Part shown: piece after piece, positions 1-6,306 of the stretch
Layout of the letters: each line of letters opens with the position of its first letter
How positions within the stretch are numbered: position 1 is the stretch's first letter
Assembly: GCA_052139595.1 (NCBI GenBank)
Contig: JBKQWK010000260.1
Coordinates: forward strand, 1-10,595
DNA length: 10,595 nt
DNA from: JBKQWK01 sp052139595
GTDB lineage: Bacteria > Actinomycetota > Thermoleophilia > UBA2241
Reading direction: 5' to 3'
Notes under the pieces: model-generated
The model's database searches: none
What the model was told of the DNA's origin: nothing
Seen by the model: the letters and a program-made list of their open reading frames with translations, nothing else
Program-made: the position numbers and the translations under genes

Positions 1-40
1 AGGCGGCCCCGCTCAATGTTCACCGAGCGGGGCCGCCTTT
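1..40. terminator. Intrinsic terminator hairpin of an upstream unit
   Basis: Two perfectly complementary 14-nt arms (1-14 and 25-38, AGGCGGCCCCGCTC and its complement) flank a 10-nt loop. The right arm is followed by only a short T run (TTT counting the last arm base). The stem is very GC-rich. It most likely ends transcription of a gene left of the window on the + strand. Because the left arm starts at the window edge, any extension cannot be seen. Confidence 0.75.
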
Positions 41-109
41 GCGAGTCGGGGTGCTGCGGTGAGCGGTTTGTCCGTCTGCGAGTCGGGGTGCTACCACGAG
101 CGGTTTGTC
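41..109. repeat. Pair of 32-bp direct repeats
   Basis: Copies lie at 41-72 and 78-109 with a 37-bp period. Both read GCGAGTCGGGGTGCT, then five variable bases (GCGGT or ACCAC), then GAGCGGTTTGTC. They sit between the upstream terminator and the superoxide dismutase leader. Two copies with five variable internal bases could be a duplicated protein-binding site or a small non-coding duplication. No function can be assigned. Confidence 0.6.
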
Positions 110-134
110 TGTTCGCTGTCACGGGTAGATGGCA

Positions 135-188
135 GGCCGAGTCCGGTCGCCATTTCTCTGCATCCTGGGAGTGAAACTGGACTCGGTC
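135..188 (+). promoter_or_regulatory. Leader hairpin upstream of superoxide dismutase
   Basis: Arms 135-147 and 176-188 can pair over 13 bp, with two G-U pairs and 28 nt of loop. The right arm ends 43 nt before the ribosome binding site of the superoxide dismutase gene. It may be a 5' untranslated-region structure affecting expression or mRNA stability. It does not match a riboswitch that I recognise. No convincing promoter could be picked in this stretch. Confidence 0.35.
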
Positions 189-242
189 CCATCCTCAATC
201 AGACAGACACGAGAAACGTCCTGTCACTGCCAAGGAGGAAGT

Positions 243-842
243 ATGGCTAAAGAGTACGCCGTCAAACCGCTCAAGCCGGCCTGTCTGCAGATGGACGGCA
301 TCAGTGCCGAACAGATTACGCAGCATTACGAACTTCTCTACAAGGGCTACGTCAACAAGGTCAATGAGGTCTGGCAGAAGTACGACGCCGCCGACAAGAG
401 CAAGGCAAACCAGTCGTACAGCGATCTGCGCGCCCTGAAGCTCGGCGAGAGTTTTGCGCTCAACGGTGCCAAACTGCACGAATACTACTTCGATAACCTT
501 GGTGGCGCCGGCACGCAGCCTGGCCCCAAGTCAACGGCGCTCATTGAGCGTGACTTTGGCTCAGTCGACGCCTTTGTCGCCGATCTGAAGGCGAGCGGCA
601 TGGCCGTGCGTGGCTGGGTCGTCGTCGCTTATGACCCCGACGTCGACGTGGTACGCACCTTCGGCCAGGATGCTCACGATGTGGGCGCCATTCTCAACGC
701 CAAACCGCTGCTCGTACTCGACGTGTATGAACACGCCTATGGTCTCGACTACGTGACCAAGCGGCCGCCGTACATTGAGGCGTTCGTCAAGAACCTCGAT
801 TGGGACGTGGTCGAGCAGCGCGTCGCTGCCCTCGGCCTGTAG
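243..842 (+). CDS. Superoxide dismutase, Fe/Mn family
   Basis: This 199-aa cytoplasmic enzyme dismutates superoxide to peroxide and oxygen. The ATG follows a strong ribosome site, AAGGAGGAA at 232-240. Upstream in-frame codons to 129 lack comparable support and family similarity begins near this Met. All four metal ligands of the Fe/Mn family can be placed: His28 (QHYELLYKGYV), His79 (KLHEYYF), Asp160 and His164 (DVYEHAY). Gly75, four residues before His79, and Gln142 in FGQDAHD give the Gly/Gln arrangement associated with Mn-type or cambialistic enzymes rather than the Fe-type Gln. Second-sphere positions deviate: the usual HxxxHH is HYELLY, and DVWEHAY has Tyr for Trp. The metal therefore cannot be assigned firmly. 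There is no signal peptide. The gene is probably co-transcribed with the peroxiredoxin 16 nt downstream. Confidence 0.95.
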   Translation: MAKEYAVKPLKPACLQMDGISAEQITQHYELLYKGYVNKVNEVWQKYDAADKSKANQSYSDLRALKLGESFALNGAKLHEYYFDNLGGAGTQPGPKSTALIERDFGSVDAFVADLKASGMAVRGWVVVAYDPDVDVVRTFGQDAHDVGAILNAKPLLVLDVYEHAYGLDYVTKRPPYIEAFVKNLDWDVVEQRVAALGL

Positions 843-858
843 GCGACGCGGTAGCAAA

Positions 859-1374
859 ATGGTCCAGGTTGGTCACCAGGCGCCAGACTTTAGCCTCGAG
901 GGCGTGCTTGACGACGAGTTCGTCGAGGTCCGGCTGAGCGATCACAGGGGCGAGTGGGTGGTGCTCTTTTTCTATCCGCTCGACTTCACCTTTGTCTGCC
1001 CGACCGAGATTCGTGGCTTTGCCACTCGTCTGGGCGAGTTCACCGAACTGGGGGCCGCGGTCATCGGTTGCAGCGTCGACAGCAAGTACAGCCACCTCGC
1101 CTGGTGTGAGAAAGAACTCGGTAAGCTCGGCTTTCCTCTGCTGAGCGACATGACGCGCGCGGTTACGCGCGAGTACGGCGTGCTGCTGGAGGAGCAAGGG
1201 CACTCACTGCGCGGCACCTTCATCATCGACCCCGAGGGGACGCTGCGCTACGCCGTCGTGCATGACAACAACATCGGTCGCAACACCGACGAGACCCTGC
1301 GCGTGCTGCAGGCACTGCAGACCGGCGAGATGTGCCCGGTCGACTGGCGTCCTGGCGAGGCGACCCTCGGTTGA
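859..1374 (+). CDS. Two-cysteine peroxiredoxin (AhpC/TSA family, Prx1/AhpC-like)
   Basis: This 171-aa thiol peroxidase reduces hydrogen peroxide and organic hydroperoxides. The peroxidatic Cys47 is in FTFVCPTEI, with Pro40 and Thr44 of the PxxxTxxC motif. The resolving Cys159 is in GEMCPVDW. Two further cysteines, Cys71 and Cys83, are present. The family's GGLG segment is replaced by a shorter ELGKLG stretch and the protein ends 12 residues after the resolving Cys, without the YF tail. Lack of both elements is typical of peroxiredoxins that resist overoxidation. The start is the ATG at 859, which begins the family-typical VGxxAPDF. The longer frame back to 775 overlaps the dismutase and is unlikely. 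The ribosome site is weak, so expression may depend on coupling to the dismutase. No AhpF-like reductase lies beside it. Confidence 0.95.
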   Translation: MVQVGHQAPDFSLEGVLDDEFVEVRLSDHRGEWVVLFFYPLDFTFVCPTEIRGFATRLGEFTELGAAVIGCSVDSKYSHLAWCEKELGKLGFPLLSDMTRAVTREYGVLLEEQGHSLRGTFIIDPEGTLRYAVVHDNNIGRNTDETLRVLQALQTGEMCPVDWRPGEATLG

Positions 1375-1420
1375 GAACGAGCGCCGATTCTGCCTGATTT
1401 GCAGGCCGAGAGAGACCGAA

Positions 1421-1460
1421 CGGATATGGCGGGCCGGCGATAGCCGGCCCGCCATATCCG
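1421..1460. terminator. Perfect 18-bp hairpin after the peroxiredoxin gene
   Basis: Arms 1421-1438 (CGGATATGGCGGGCCGGC) and 1443-1460 are perfectly complementary around a GATA tetraloop, starting 46 nt after the peroxiredoxin stop. It is the strongest structure in the window. It lacks a T tract, so it is either a terminator of the U-less kind, an mRNA 3'-end stabiliser, or a dispersed palindromic element. Its placement directly after the dismutase-peroxiredoxin pair favours a 3'-end role. Confidence 0.55.
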
Positions 1461-1623
1461 CGCCGCGAGGGCAACAGCTGCCGCGATTGCTGTGTCAGCT
1501 GCCACCATGCGTGCTGCTGTCATGCCGACGGCAAGTTGCACAGGTTCTGCGGCGAAGCTGTCGCGCGGAGAAAGCAGCCGTTAACTGCGTGATCACGGTG
1601 ACGAAGTCGTCATCAGATCGTCA

Positions 1624-1734
1624 TCAGATCTGCGGTGGTTTGGCGCGGACGACGGCGTGCGTGATGGCAAATGTTGTCGCCATAGCGCCGACGATGAAGA
1701 GCACGCGAATAATGGTAATGGCCCAGAGCGCGAT
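1624..1734 (-). pseudogene. Possible remnant of a small single-span membrane protein
   Basis: The 36-codon open frame encodes a hydrophobic segment (IIRVLFIVGAMATTFAI) followed by a basic tail (THAVVRAKPPQI) and a TGA stop. Most third positions are G or C, as in the real genes here. There is no ATG, GTG or TTG with a ribosome site before the hydrophobic part. The frame is closed upstream by a TGA at 1735-1737, beyond which about ten more codons read VAKHAAEIAS after a GGGGAGG-like sequence. This could be a gene broken by one stop codon, a gene with a rare start codon, or chance. I recognise no family. Confidence 0.25.
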
Positions 1735-1986
1735 TCAGCTGGCTATCTCTGCGGCGTGCTTAGCAACCTCCCCTCAGAAAATTGCCGTTCACCGGTTTAC
1801 ATTTCTGGTTATCTCCCAGACGGGCCGCGAAGTTATCGAGGACGAAGTGCACTGTGCAGTCCGTAGAACTACGTATCTTCGCCCGGCAGAAGTTGCAGAG
1901 AAGAGGCCGCGGGAAGAGTCCGCGGCACTTGGCAGATGCAGAAGGAGGGGGAGTGGGCACGGGGTTTTACCGATGAACCTCCACCA

Positions 1987-2004
1987 GCGCCACGCTCGTG
2001 GCGC
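1987..2004 (-). terminator. Small hairpin after the Cys4 protein gene
   Basis: GCGCCACG and its complement CGTGGCGC pair around a two-base gap, about 60 nt past the stop of the - strand gene ending at 2064. A second 7-bp hairpin lies at 1906-1926. Neither has a clear T tract on the - strand, so termination is only a possibility. Confidence 0.3.
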
Positions 2005-2063
2005 GGCAGCCGGCTGGCGGCGTCGCGCTGGCTGCAGCGCCACGAATTGGCGCGCGGGGCTGG

Positions 2064-2858
2064 TCAGGACTCGATGAACTGGCGGCGCCAGCGACAGTGT
2101 GGAATAGGGCAGGTCGCCATACGCGTGCTGTCGCAAAGTTCGCAGCGTACGCTGGCAGAACTGAGCGGCAGGTCGTAGCTGCCATTGATTTTGGTAGCCA
2201 GACGCATGACGGCGTGCAGGGCCCGTGACACCGATTTCATATCGGCAAAGGTGTCGGCCTTCTCTGGCAGGTCGACCAGACCCATGCGCGTGGCCCGCTT
2301 GCGCACGCGGCCATCGGGAACGTAGGCGAAGTGGTCGAGTTCGCGTGTCTGCCAGAGGCCGAAGCGGCGCATCTCGCGCACGGTCCAGAAGGCCCGCGAC
2401 TTGAGGGCGCCACCGGAGGCCGCGTGCAGGATGTCGACCGCGGCTTCAGCGTCGGGCGGCTCTGGCAGCAAAGCCGCCCAGACGTCGCTGGTTGCCGCCA
2501 GGCGAACGAAGTCAATCACTTTGCCCTTGCTGTCGCCGCGTGAGACCGGTGGGTCAAGGGCGTAGCGGGGGAGATCGAATGTCTGCTCCAGAATTGCGTC
2601 GACGACACCCGCCGCGAGCAGTCGCCGCCAGTCGGAGTGAATAATGATTTCCGGTGCCGGTTGCGCCGCCAGGGTGCCGTAGCAGAGAACTTTGAAGAAC
2701 AGGCGCCGCCGATCTTGATCGTCGCCACCGGCAAACCTCTCGCGTTCATCGGCATCGAGCACGTCGAGCAACTTGGCGCCGTTGGTCGCGTAGGCCTCGA
2801 GCAGGAAGACCACGTCATCGCGGCGCTCCCGATTGGTCAAAGGTACGATGTCTTCCAC
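2064..2858 (-). CDS. Uncharacterised Cys4 protein, possibly endonuclease III-like
   Basis: This 264-aa protein is of no family I can name with certainty. The start is GTG at 2856-2858, five nt after GGGGAGG on the - strand. Cys239, Cys242, Cys250 and Cys255 form C-x2-C-x7-C-x4-C near the C-terminus (CELC...CPIPHC), suiting a Zn site or Fe-S cluster. Residues 182-195 (DGRVRKRATRMGLV) resemble the DTHVxRVxxRLGLV segment of endonuclease III/MutY glycosylases, whose Asp is catalytic, and those enzymes also carry a C-terminal Cys4 [4Fe-4S] cluster. The cysteine spacing differs and no LPGVGxxTA hairpin is visible, so kinship with HhH-GPD enzymes is an inference. No signal peptide or membrane segment is seen. 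It is transcribed divergently from the activase gene. Confidence 0.8.
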   Translation of the reverse strand: MEDIVPLTNRERRDDVVFLLEAYATNGAKLLDVLDADERERFAGGDDQDRRRLFFKVLCYGTLAAQPAPEIIIHSDWRRLLAAGVVDAILEQTFDLPRYALDPPVSRGDSKGKVIDFVRLAATSDVWAALLPEPPDAEAAVDILHAASGGALKSRAFWTVREMRRFGLWQTRELDHFAYVPDGRVRKRATRMGLVDLPEKADTFADMKSVSRALHAVMRLATKINGSYDLPLSSASVRCELCDSTRMATCPIPHCRWRRQFIES

Positions 2859-2863
2859 TGTGC

Positions 2864-2870
2864 CCTCCCC
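2864..2870 (-). promoter_or_regulatory. Ribosome binding site that fixes a GTG start
   Basis: On the - strand the sequence reads GGGGAGG, then five nt, then GTG at 2858-2856. No in-frame ATG has comparable support, so this site decides the start of the 264-aa protein. Confidence 0.65.
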
Positions 2871-3079
2871 TGATGCTGATTCTGCGGACTGTCGGCAACG
2901 CGCTGCTGACTCATCGCAGCGTACGGCGCGGTGGGCTCAGCGGACAGGGAGACGAAGCGCCCAAGGTGGTGACATCCTGGTTGCCGCAGGGCACACAATG
3001 GGGCGCCGCAACGGTTGACCGGCAAAGAGGACTAACGTACTCTTGATCTCCGTGATCCCGGCCGAGCGTTCTGCGAGTG

Positions 3080-3108
3080 TTCTTGTGGTCGGCGGGGACG
3101 CATACTAA
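3080..3108 (+). promoter_or_regulatory. Candidate sigma-70-type promoter for the activase operon
   Basis: TTCTTG (3080-3085) and TACTAA (3103-3108) are separated by 17 nt, about 50 nt before the activase ATG. They lie in the 301-nt divergent region 2859-3159, which holds no gene. The match to consensus is only moderate. No operator-like repeat stands out near it. A GGGAGGTGAGGGG stretch at 3138-3150 supplies the ribosome binding site. Confidence 0.3.
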
Positions 3109-3159
3109 GCTACGCGGTTGTGGTGCTGATTCGAGGCGGGAGGTGAGGGGCTCCACCGT

Positions 3160-6100
3160 ATGATTTGTTTGGGCATAGACATCGGCTGTATCAGTCTCAA
3201 GTCGGCGCTCGTTGGCAGTGTCGGCGATCGTGATCTTCTTTCTCGTCTCGCCAGTGACCATCCCGATCTCTTCGTTGTTCGCGACGAAGGCTGCGTGCTG
3301 GCCGGCGAACGACCGCTCGTGGTCACTCGCTATCGCCGTATCAACGGCAGTCCCAGCGACGCGACCAGCGCTCTCCTCGACGACATCTTCGCCGTCGTCC
3401 CGCGTGAGCAGGTGAGCGGCGTGCGGGTGACGGGATCGGGTGGCCGGCTCATCGGCCAGGCTCTGTCGCGGCCGTTCGAAAACGAGTTCAAGGCTATCGC
3501 GCGGGGCATTGGCGCTCTGCATCCGGAGGTTGTGACCGTCTTTGAGATGGGCGGTGAAACGAGCAAGTTCATCCGTCTCGAAACCGACCGCCGGTCTGGC
3601 CGCGTTGGTATCGCCGACTACCAGACCAACGGTGACTGCGCTGCCGGCACAGGATCGTTCATGGACCAGCAGGCAAGTCGCCTCCTGTTTGACATCGAAG
3701 AGGTTGGCGACATTGTCCTCGGCACCGAGAAAGCGGCCAGCATCGCCGGTCGTTGCAGTGTCTTCGCCAAGTCCGACATGATTCACGCCCAGCAGAAGGG
3801 CTATCATCCGCCCGAGGTCCTCAAGGGCCTCTGCGACGCGGTGATTCGCAACTACAGGGGCACGATCGCCAAGGGCAAGGTCGTTCAGCCGCCGGTAGCG
3901 TTCATCGGCGGCGTTGCCGCTAACCAGGGCGCTGTGCAGGCGATGCGCGACGCATTCGGCTTTACCGACGGCGAGTTGTTTGTGCCGCCTCTGTACGCGT
4001 GGATGGGGGCCGTAGGCGCCGCTCTCATCGAGGCCGATGTGGTTGGCGAGACTGCCGCCGCGACTGCGGTCGACGTTCATGCACTTCCGGCCAGTGAATT
4101 CCCGACGCAAGAGCCGCTGAACATGGACCAGGTCCTGCTCTTGCGCGACATGGACCGGCCGTACGTGTTCCAGTCCGATGACGTCATCGAAGCATACCTG
4201 GGCATCGACATTGGTTCGGTCTCGACCAACCTGGTCGTCATCGATAATGCCGGCGAGGTCATCAAAGAGGTCTATGTCAAGACCGATGCACGCCCGGTCG
4301 AGGTCGTCGACAAGGGGCTGCGTGACATTCGTGACGAGCTGGGTGACCGCATCATCATCAAAGGTCTCGGCACGACCGGCTCGGGTCGCGAGCTGATCGG
4401 CGAACTGTGCGGCGCTGACATCGTCACCGATGAGATCACTGCTCACAAAACTGGCGCCAACTACATTGGCGCCAAAATTGACCGGCGGGTCGACACGATC
4501 TTTGAGATCGGCGGCCAGGACAGCAAGTTCATCAGCCTGCAGGACGACATCGTTGTCGACTTCGCCATGAACGAAGCTTGCGCCGCCGGAACGGGCTCGT
4601 TTCTTGAGGAGCAAGCCGAGAAACTTGGCATCAGCATTGTCGGCGAGTTCGCCGAGCTGGCGCTCAACTCGCCGGCGCCGGTGCGTCTGGGCGAACGTTG
4701 TACGGTGTTCATGGAGCGCGATGTGGTTGGTTACCAGCAGCGTGGCGCCCGCCGCGAGGATCTGGTTGCCGGTCTGGCCTACTCGATCGCCTACAACTAT
4801 CTGAACCGCCTCGTGGGTGGGCGCCCGGTTGGCGACTGTGTCTTCTTCCAGGGCGGCACCGCCTACAACGATGCCGTGGCTGCGGCGTTCTCCAAGATCC
4901 TCGGCAAAGAGATCATCGTGCCGCCACACAACGGTGTCATGGGCGCCATCGGTATGGCCCTGCTGGCGCGCGAGCGCATGCAGCGTACCGGTGAGATTAG
5001 CAAGTTTCGTGGCTGGGACCTCTCCGCCGTCGACTATACGGTCGTCGACTTCGTCTGCAAAGGCTGCAGCAACCACTGCGATGTGCGCCAGTTTACCGTC
5101 GAAGGCGAGAAGACTTACTGGGGCGACAAGTGCAGTGATCGCTATCGCAAGCGGGCGAAGGTCGATAAACACCCGGTCATTGCCGACCTCATCGCTCTGC
5201 GCGAGGAGGCTCTCCTGGCGCCCTACGAGAGGGCGGTCGAGCGTGCCGCAGCCGACGCGCCGGTGATTGGTCTTTCGCGAGCCATGTACACCTATGACCG
5301 CCTCCCCTTCTGGGCGACGTTCTTCGCCGAGCTGGGGTTGCGACCGTTGCTTTCGCCGGAGAGCGATCGCGGCATTCGCGAAGCCGGCGTCGACATTACT
5401 GTCGCGGAGCCGTGTTTCCCGATCAGGGTTGCCCATGGCCACGTCGAGTGGCTGGCCAAACAAGGGGTCGACTACCTCTTCGTGCCCAATCAGATTAACG
5501 AAGAGACCGAATTCGCGGGTGTCAATTCGCATGCCTGCCCCTGGGGGCAGACGCTGCCGTTCGTTATCCGCAGTGCGCCGCGACTCGAGCAGTACGGCGA
5601 CCACATGCTCAGTCCGCTGGTCCGCTTTCGCGCTGGTCTTGAGGGCCTGCAGAAGGATCTGGAGCCGCTGGCGAAGCAGCTCGGCGCGAGCCGGCAGAAA
5701 CTACGCGCCGCCTTGCAGAGCGCCCAAGCCGCCCAGGACGAGTTTCGCGACGCGCTCCTGGCTGCCGGCGTCGAGGCCCTGGGCACCCTCGAGCGCAGCG
5801 GCGAGCTGGGTATCGTTCTCGTTGGTCGCCCGTACAACATGTACGACAAGGGCATCAACATGGATGTGCCGCGCAAGCTGCGCAAGAACTACGGCGTCAA
5901 CCTGATCCCGCTCGACTTTCTCCCCCTCAAGGGGATCGAAGTCGACGATGTGGTCGCCAACATGTACTGGAACTACGGTAAGAAGATTCTGCAGGCAGCT
6001 CGTTTCGCCAGTTACCACGAACATCTGCACATCATCTACATCACCAACTTCAAGTGTGGTCCCGACTCGTACATCAAGCACTACGTACGTACGGCTTCGG

Positions 6101-6306
6101 GCAAGCCCTTCTTGACGCTGCAGTTCGACGAACACCAGAACGACGCCGGCGCCATGACGCGCTGCGAGGCCTATCTCGACAGCAAGGGCTTTTTGCGCTG
6201 GTGGGCACACGCGGGTACTGCGGTCGCAGAAGAGAGTGGCCAGGGCGACGCGTGCGCGGCTCCGACGGTGATTGAATGCGTCGAGGGAGGGGTGCGGGTT
6301 GGCTAG
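3160..6306 (+). CDS. Acyl-CoA dehydratase activase-related protein, two BadF/HgdC domains plus DUF2229-type region
   Basis: This large 1048-aa cytoplasmic protein is related to HgdC/BadF activators, which use ATP hydrolysis to drive one electron at low potential into dehydratase or benzoyl-CoA reductase partners. ASKHA domain 1 (about 1-295) has GIDIGCISLKSAL and cysteines at 160 (CAAGTGSF) and 199 (GRCSVF). Domain 2 (about 346-608) has GIDIGSVSTNLV with Cys474 and Cys514 in the same motifs. In HgdC the two such cysteines bind one [4Fe-4S] across a homodimer. A Cys cluster follows (633, 636, 640, 658), then a DUF2229-like region (about 700-1030) with EPCFPIRVAHGH, NSHACPWGQT, LVGRPYNMYDKG and TNFKCGPDSYI. 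Relatives are often single chains near 1400 aa, and here the rest is the next gene. The substrate is unknown. Confidence 0.93.
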   Translation: MICLGIDIGCISLKSALVGSVGDRDLLSRLASDHPDLFVVRDEGCVLAGERPLVVTRYRRINGSPSDATSALLDDIFAVVPREQVSGVRVTGSGGRLIGQALSRPFENEFKAIARGIGALHPEVVTVFEMGGETSKFIRLETDRRSGRVGIADYQTNGDCAAGTGSFMDQQASRLLFDIEEVGDIVLGTEKAASIAGRCSVFAKSDMIHAQQKGYHPPEVLKGLCDAVIRNYRGTIAKGKVVQPPVAFIGGVAANQGAVQAMRDAFGFTDGELFVPPLYAWMGAVGAALIEADVVGETAAATAVDVHALPASEFPTQEPLNMDQVLLLRDMDRPYVFQSDDVIEAYLGIDIGSVSTNLVVIDNAGEVIKEVYVKTDARPVEVVDKGLRDIRDELGDRIIIKGLGTTGSGRELIGELCGADIVTDEITAHKTGANYIGAKIDRRVDTIFEIGGQDSKFISLQDDIVVDFAMNEACAAGTGSFLEEQAEKLGISIVGEFAELALNSPAPVRLGERCTVFMERDVVGYQQRGARREDLVAGLAYSIAYNYLNRLVGGRPVGDCVFFQGGTAYNDAVAAAFSKILGKEIIVPPHNGVMGAIGMALLARERMQRTGEISKFRGWDLSAVDYTVVDFVCKGCSNHCDVRQFTVEGEKTYWGDKCSDRYRKRAKVDKHPVIADLIALREEALLAPYERAVERAAADAPVIGLSRAMYTYDRLPFWATFFAELGLRPLLSPESDRGIREAGVDITVAEPCFPIRVAHGHVEWLAKQGVDYLFVPNQINEETEFAGVNSHACPWGQTLPFVIRSAPRLEQYGDHMLSPLVRFRAGLEGLQKDLEPLAKQLGASRQKLRAALQSAQAAQDEFRDALLAAGVEALGTLERSGELGIVLVGRPYNMYDKGINMDVPRKLRKNYGVNLIPLDFLPLKGIEVDDVVANMYWNYGKKILQAARFASYHEHLHIIYITNFKCGPDSYIKHYVRTASGKPFLTLQFDEHQNDAGAMTRCEAYLDSKGFLRWWAHAGTAVAEESGQGDACAAPTVIECVEGGVRVG
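6284..6292 (+). promoter_or_regulatory. Ribosome binding site that fixes a TTG start
   Basis: AGGGAGGGG lies inside the end of the activase gene, six nt before TTG at 6299-6301. The alternative in-frame TTG at 6272 precedes this site and has no support of its own. The chosen start overlaps the activase stop by 8 nt, so translation of the two is probably coupled. Confidence 0.6.

Larger units (their letters stand above)
1461..2063. other. Gene-poor stretch
   Basis: No reading frame here resembles a known family. A long + frame (1262-2077) runs through it but begins inside the peroxiredoxin gene, and its translation is low-complexity and Arg-rich. The stretch holds an 11-bp tandem duplication (1608-1618 and 1619-1629, CGTCATCAGAT), a possible - strand membrane peptide (1624-1734), and two small hairpins: 1906-1926 with 7-bp arms, and 1987-2004 with 8-bp arms. 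The part around 1740-1870 is less GC-rich than its surroundings, which would suit decayed or acquired DNA, but no element could be identified. Confidence 0.5.

Noticed and set aside
41..109. Possible CRISPR array
   Set aside because: There are only two copies separated by a five-base gap, with a variable block inside the repeat. Spacer length and copy number do not fit, and no cas gene is present.
1608..1629. 11-bp tandem duplication as a mobile-element target-site duplication
   Set aside because: The copies are directly adjacent with nothing between them, so this is a simple slippage duplication.
1790..1850. Sequence around 1790-1850 as an insertion-sequence end
   Set aside because: It is less GC-rich than its surroundings and felt similar to transposon ends, but no terminal inverted repeat or transposase fragment could be shown.
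1262..2077. 271-codon + strand frame across the gene-poor stretch
   Set aside because: It starts inside the peroxiredoxin gene in another frame, is Arg- and Cys-rich without domains, and shows no ribosome site.
2911..5604. 897-codon open frame on the - strand
   Set aside because: It is antisense to the activase gene, whose motifs are unmistakable. The product is a low-complexity shadow of GC-rich codons with no recognisable domain.
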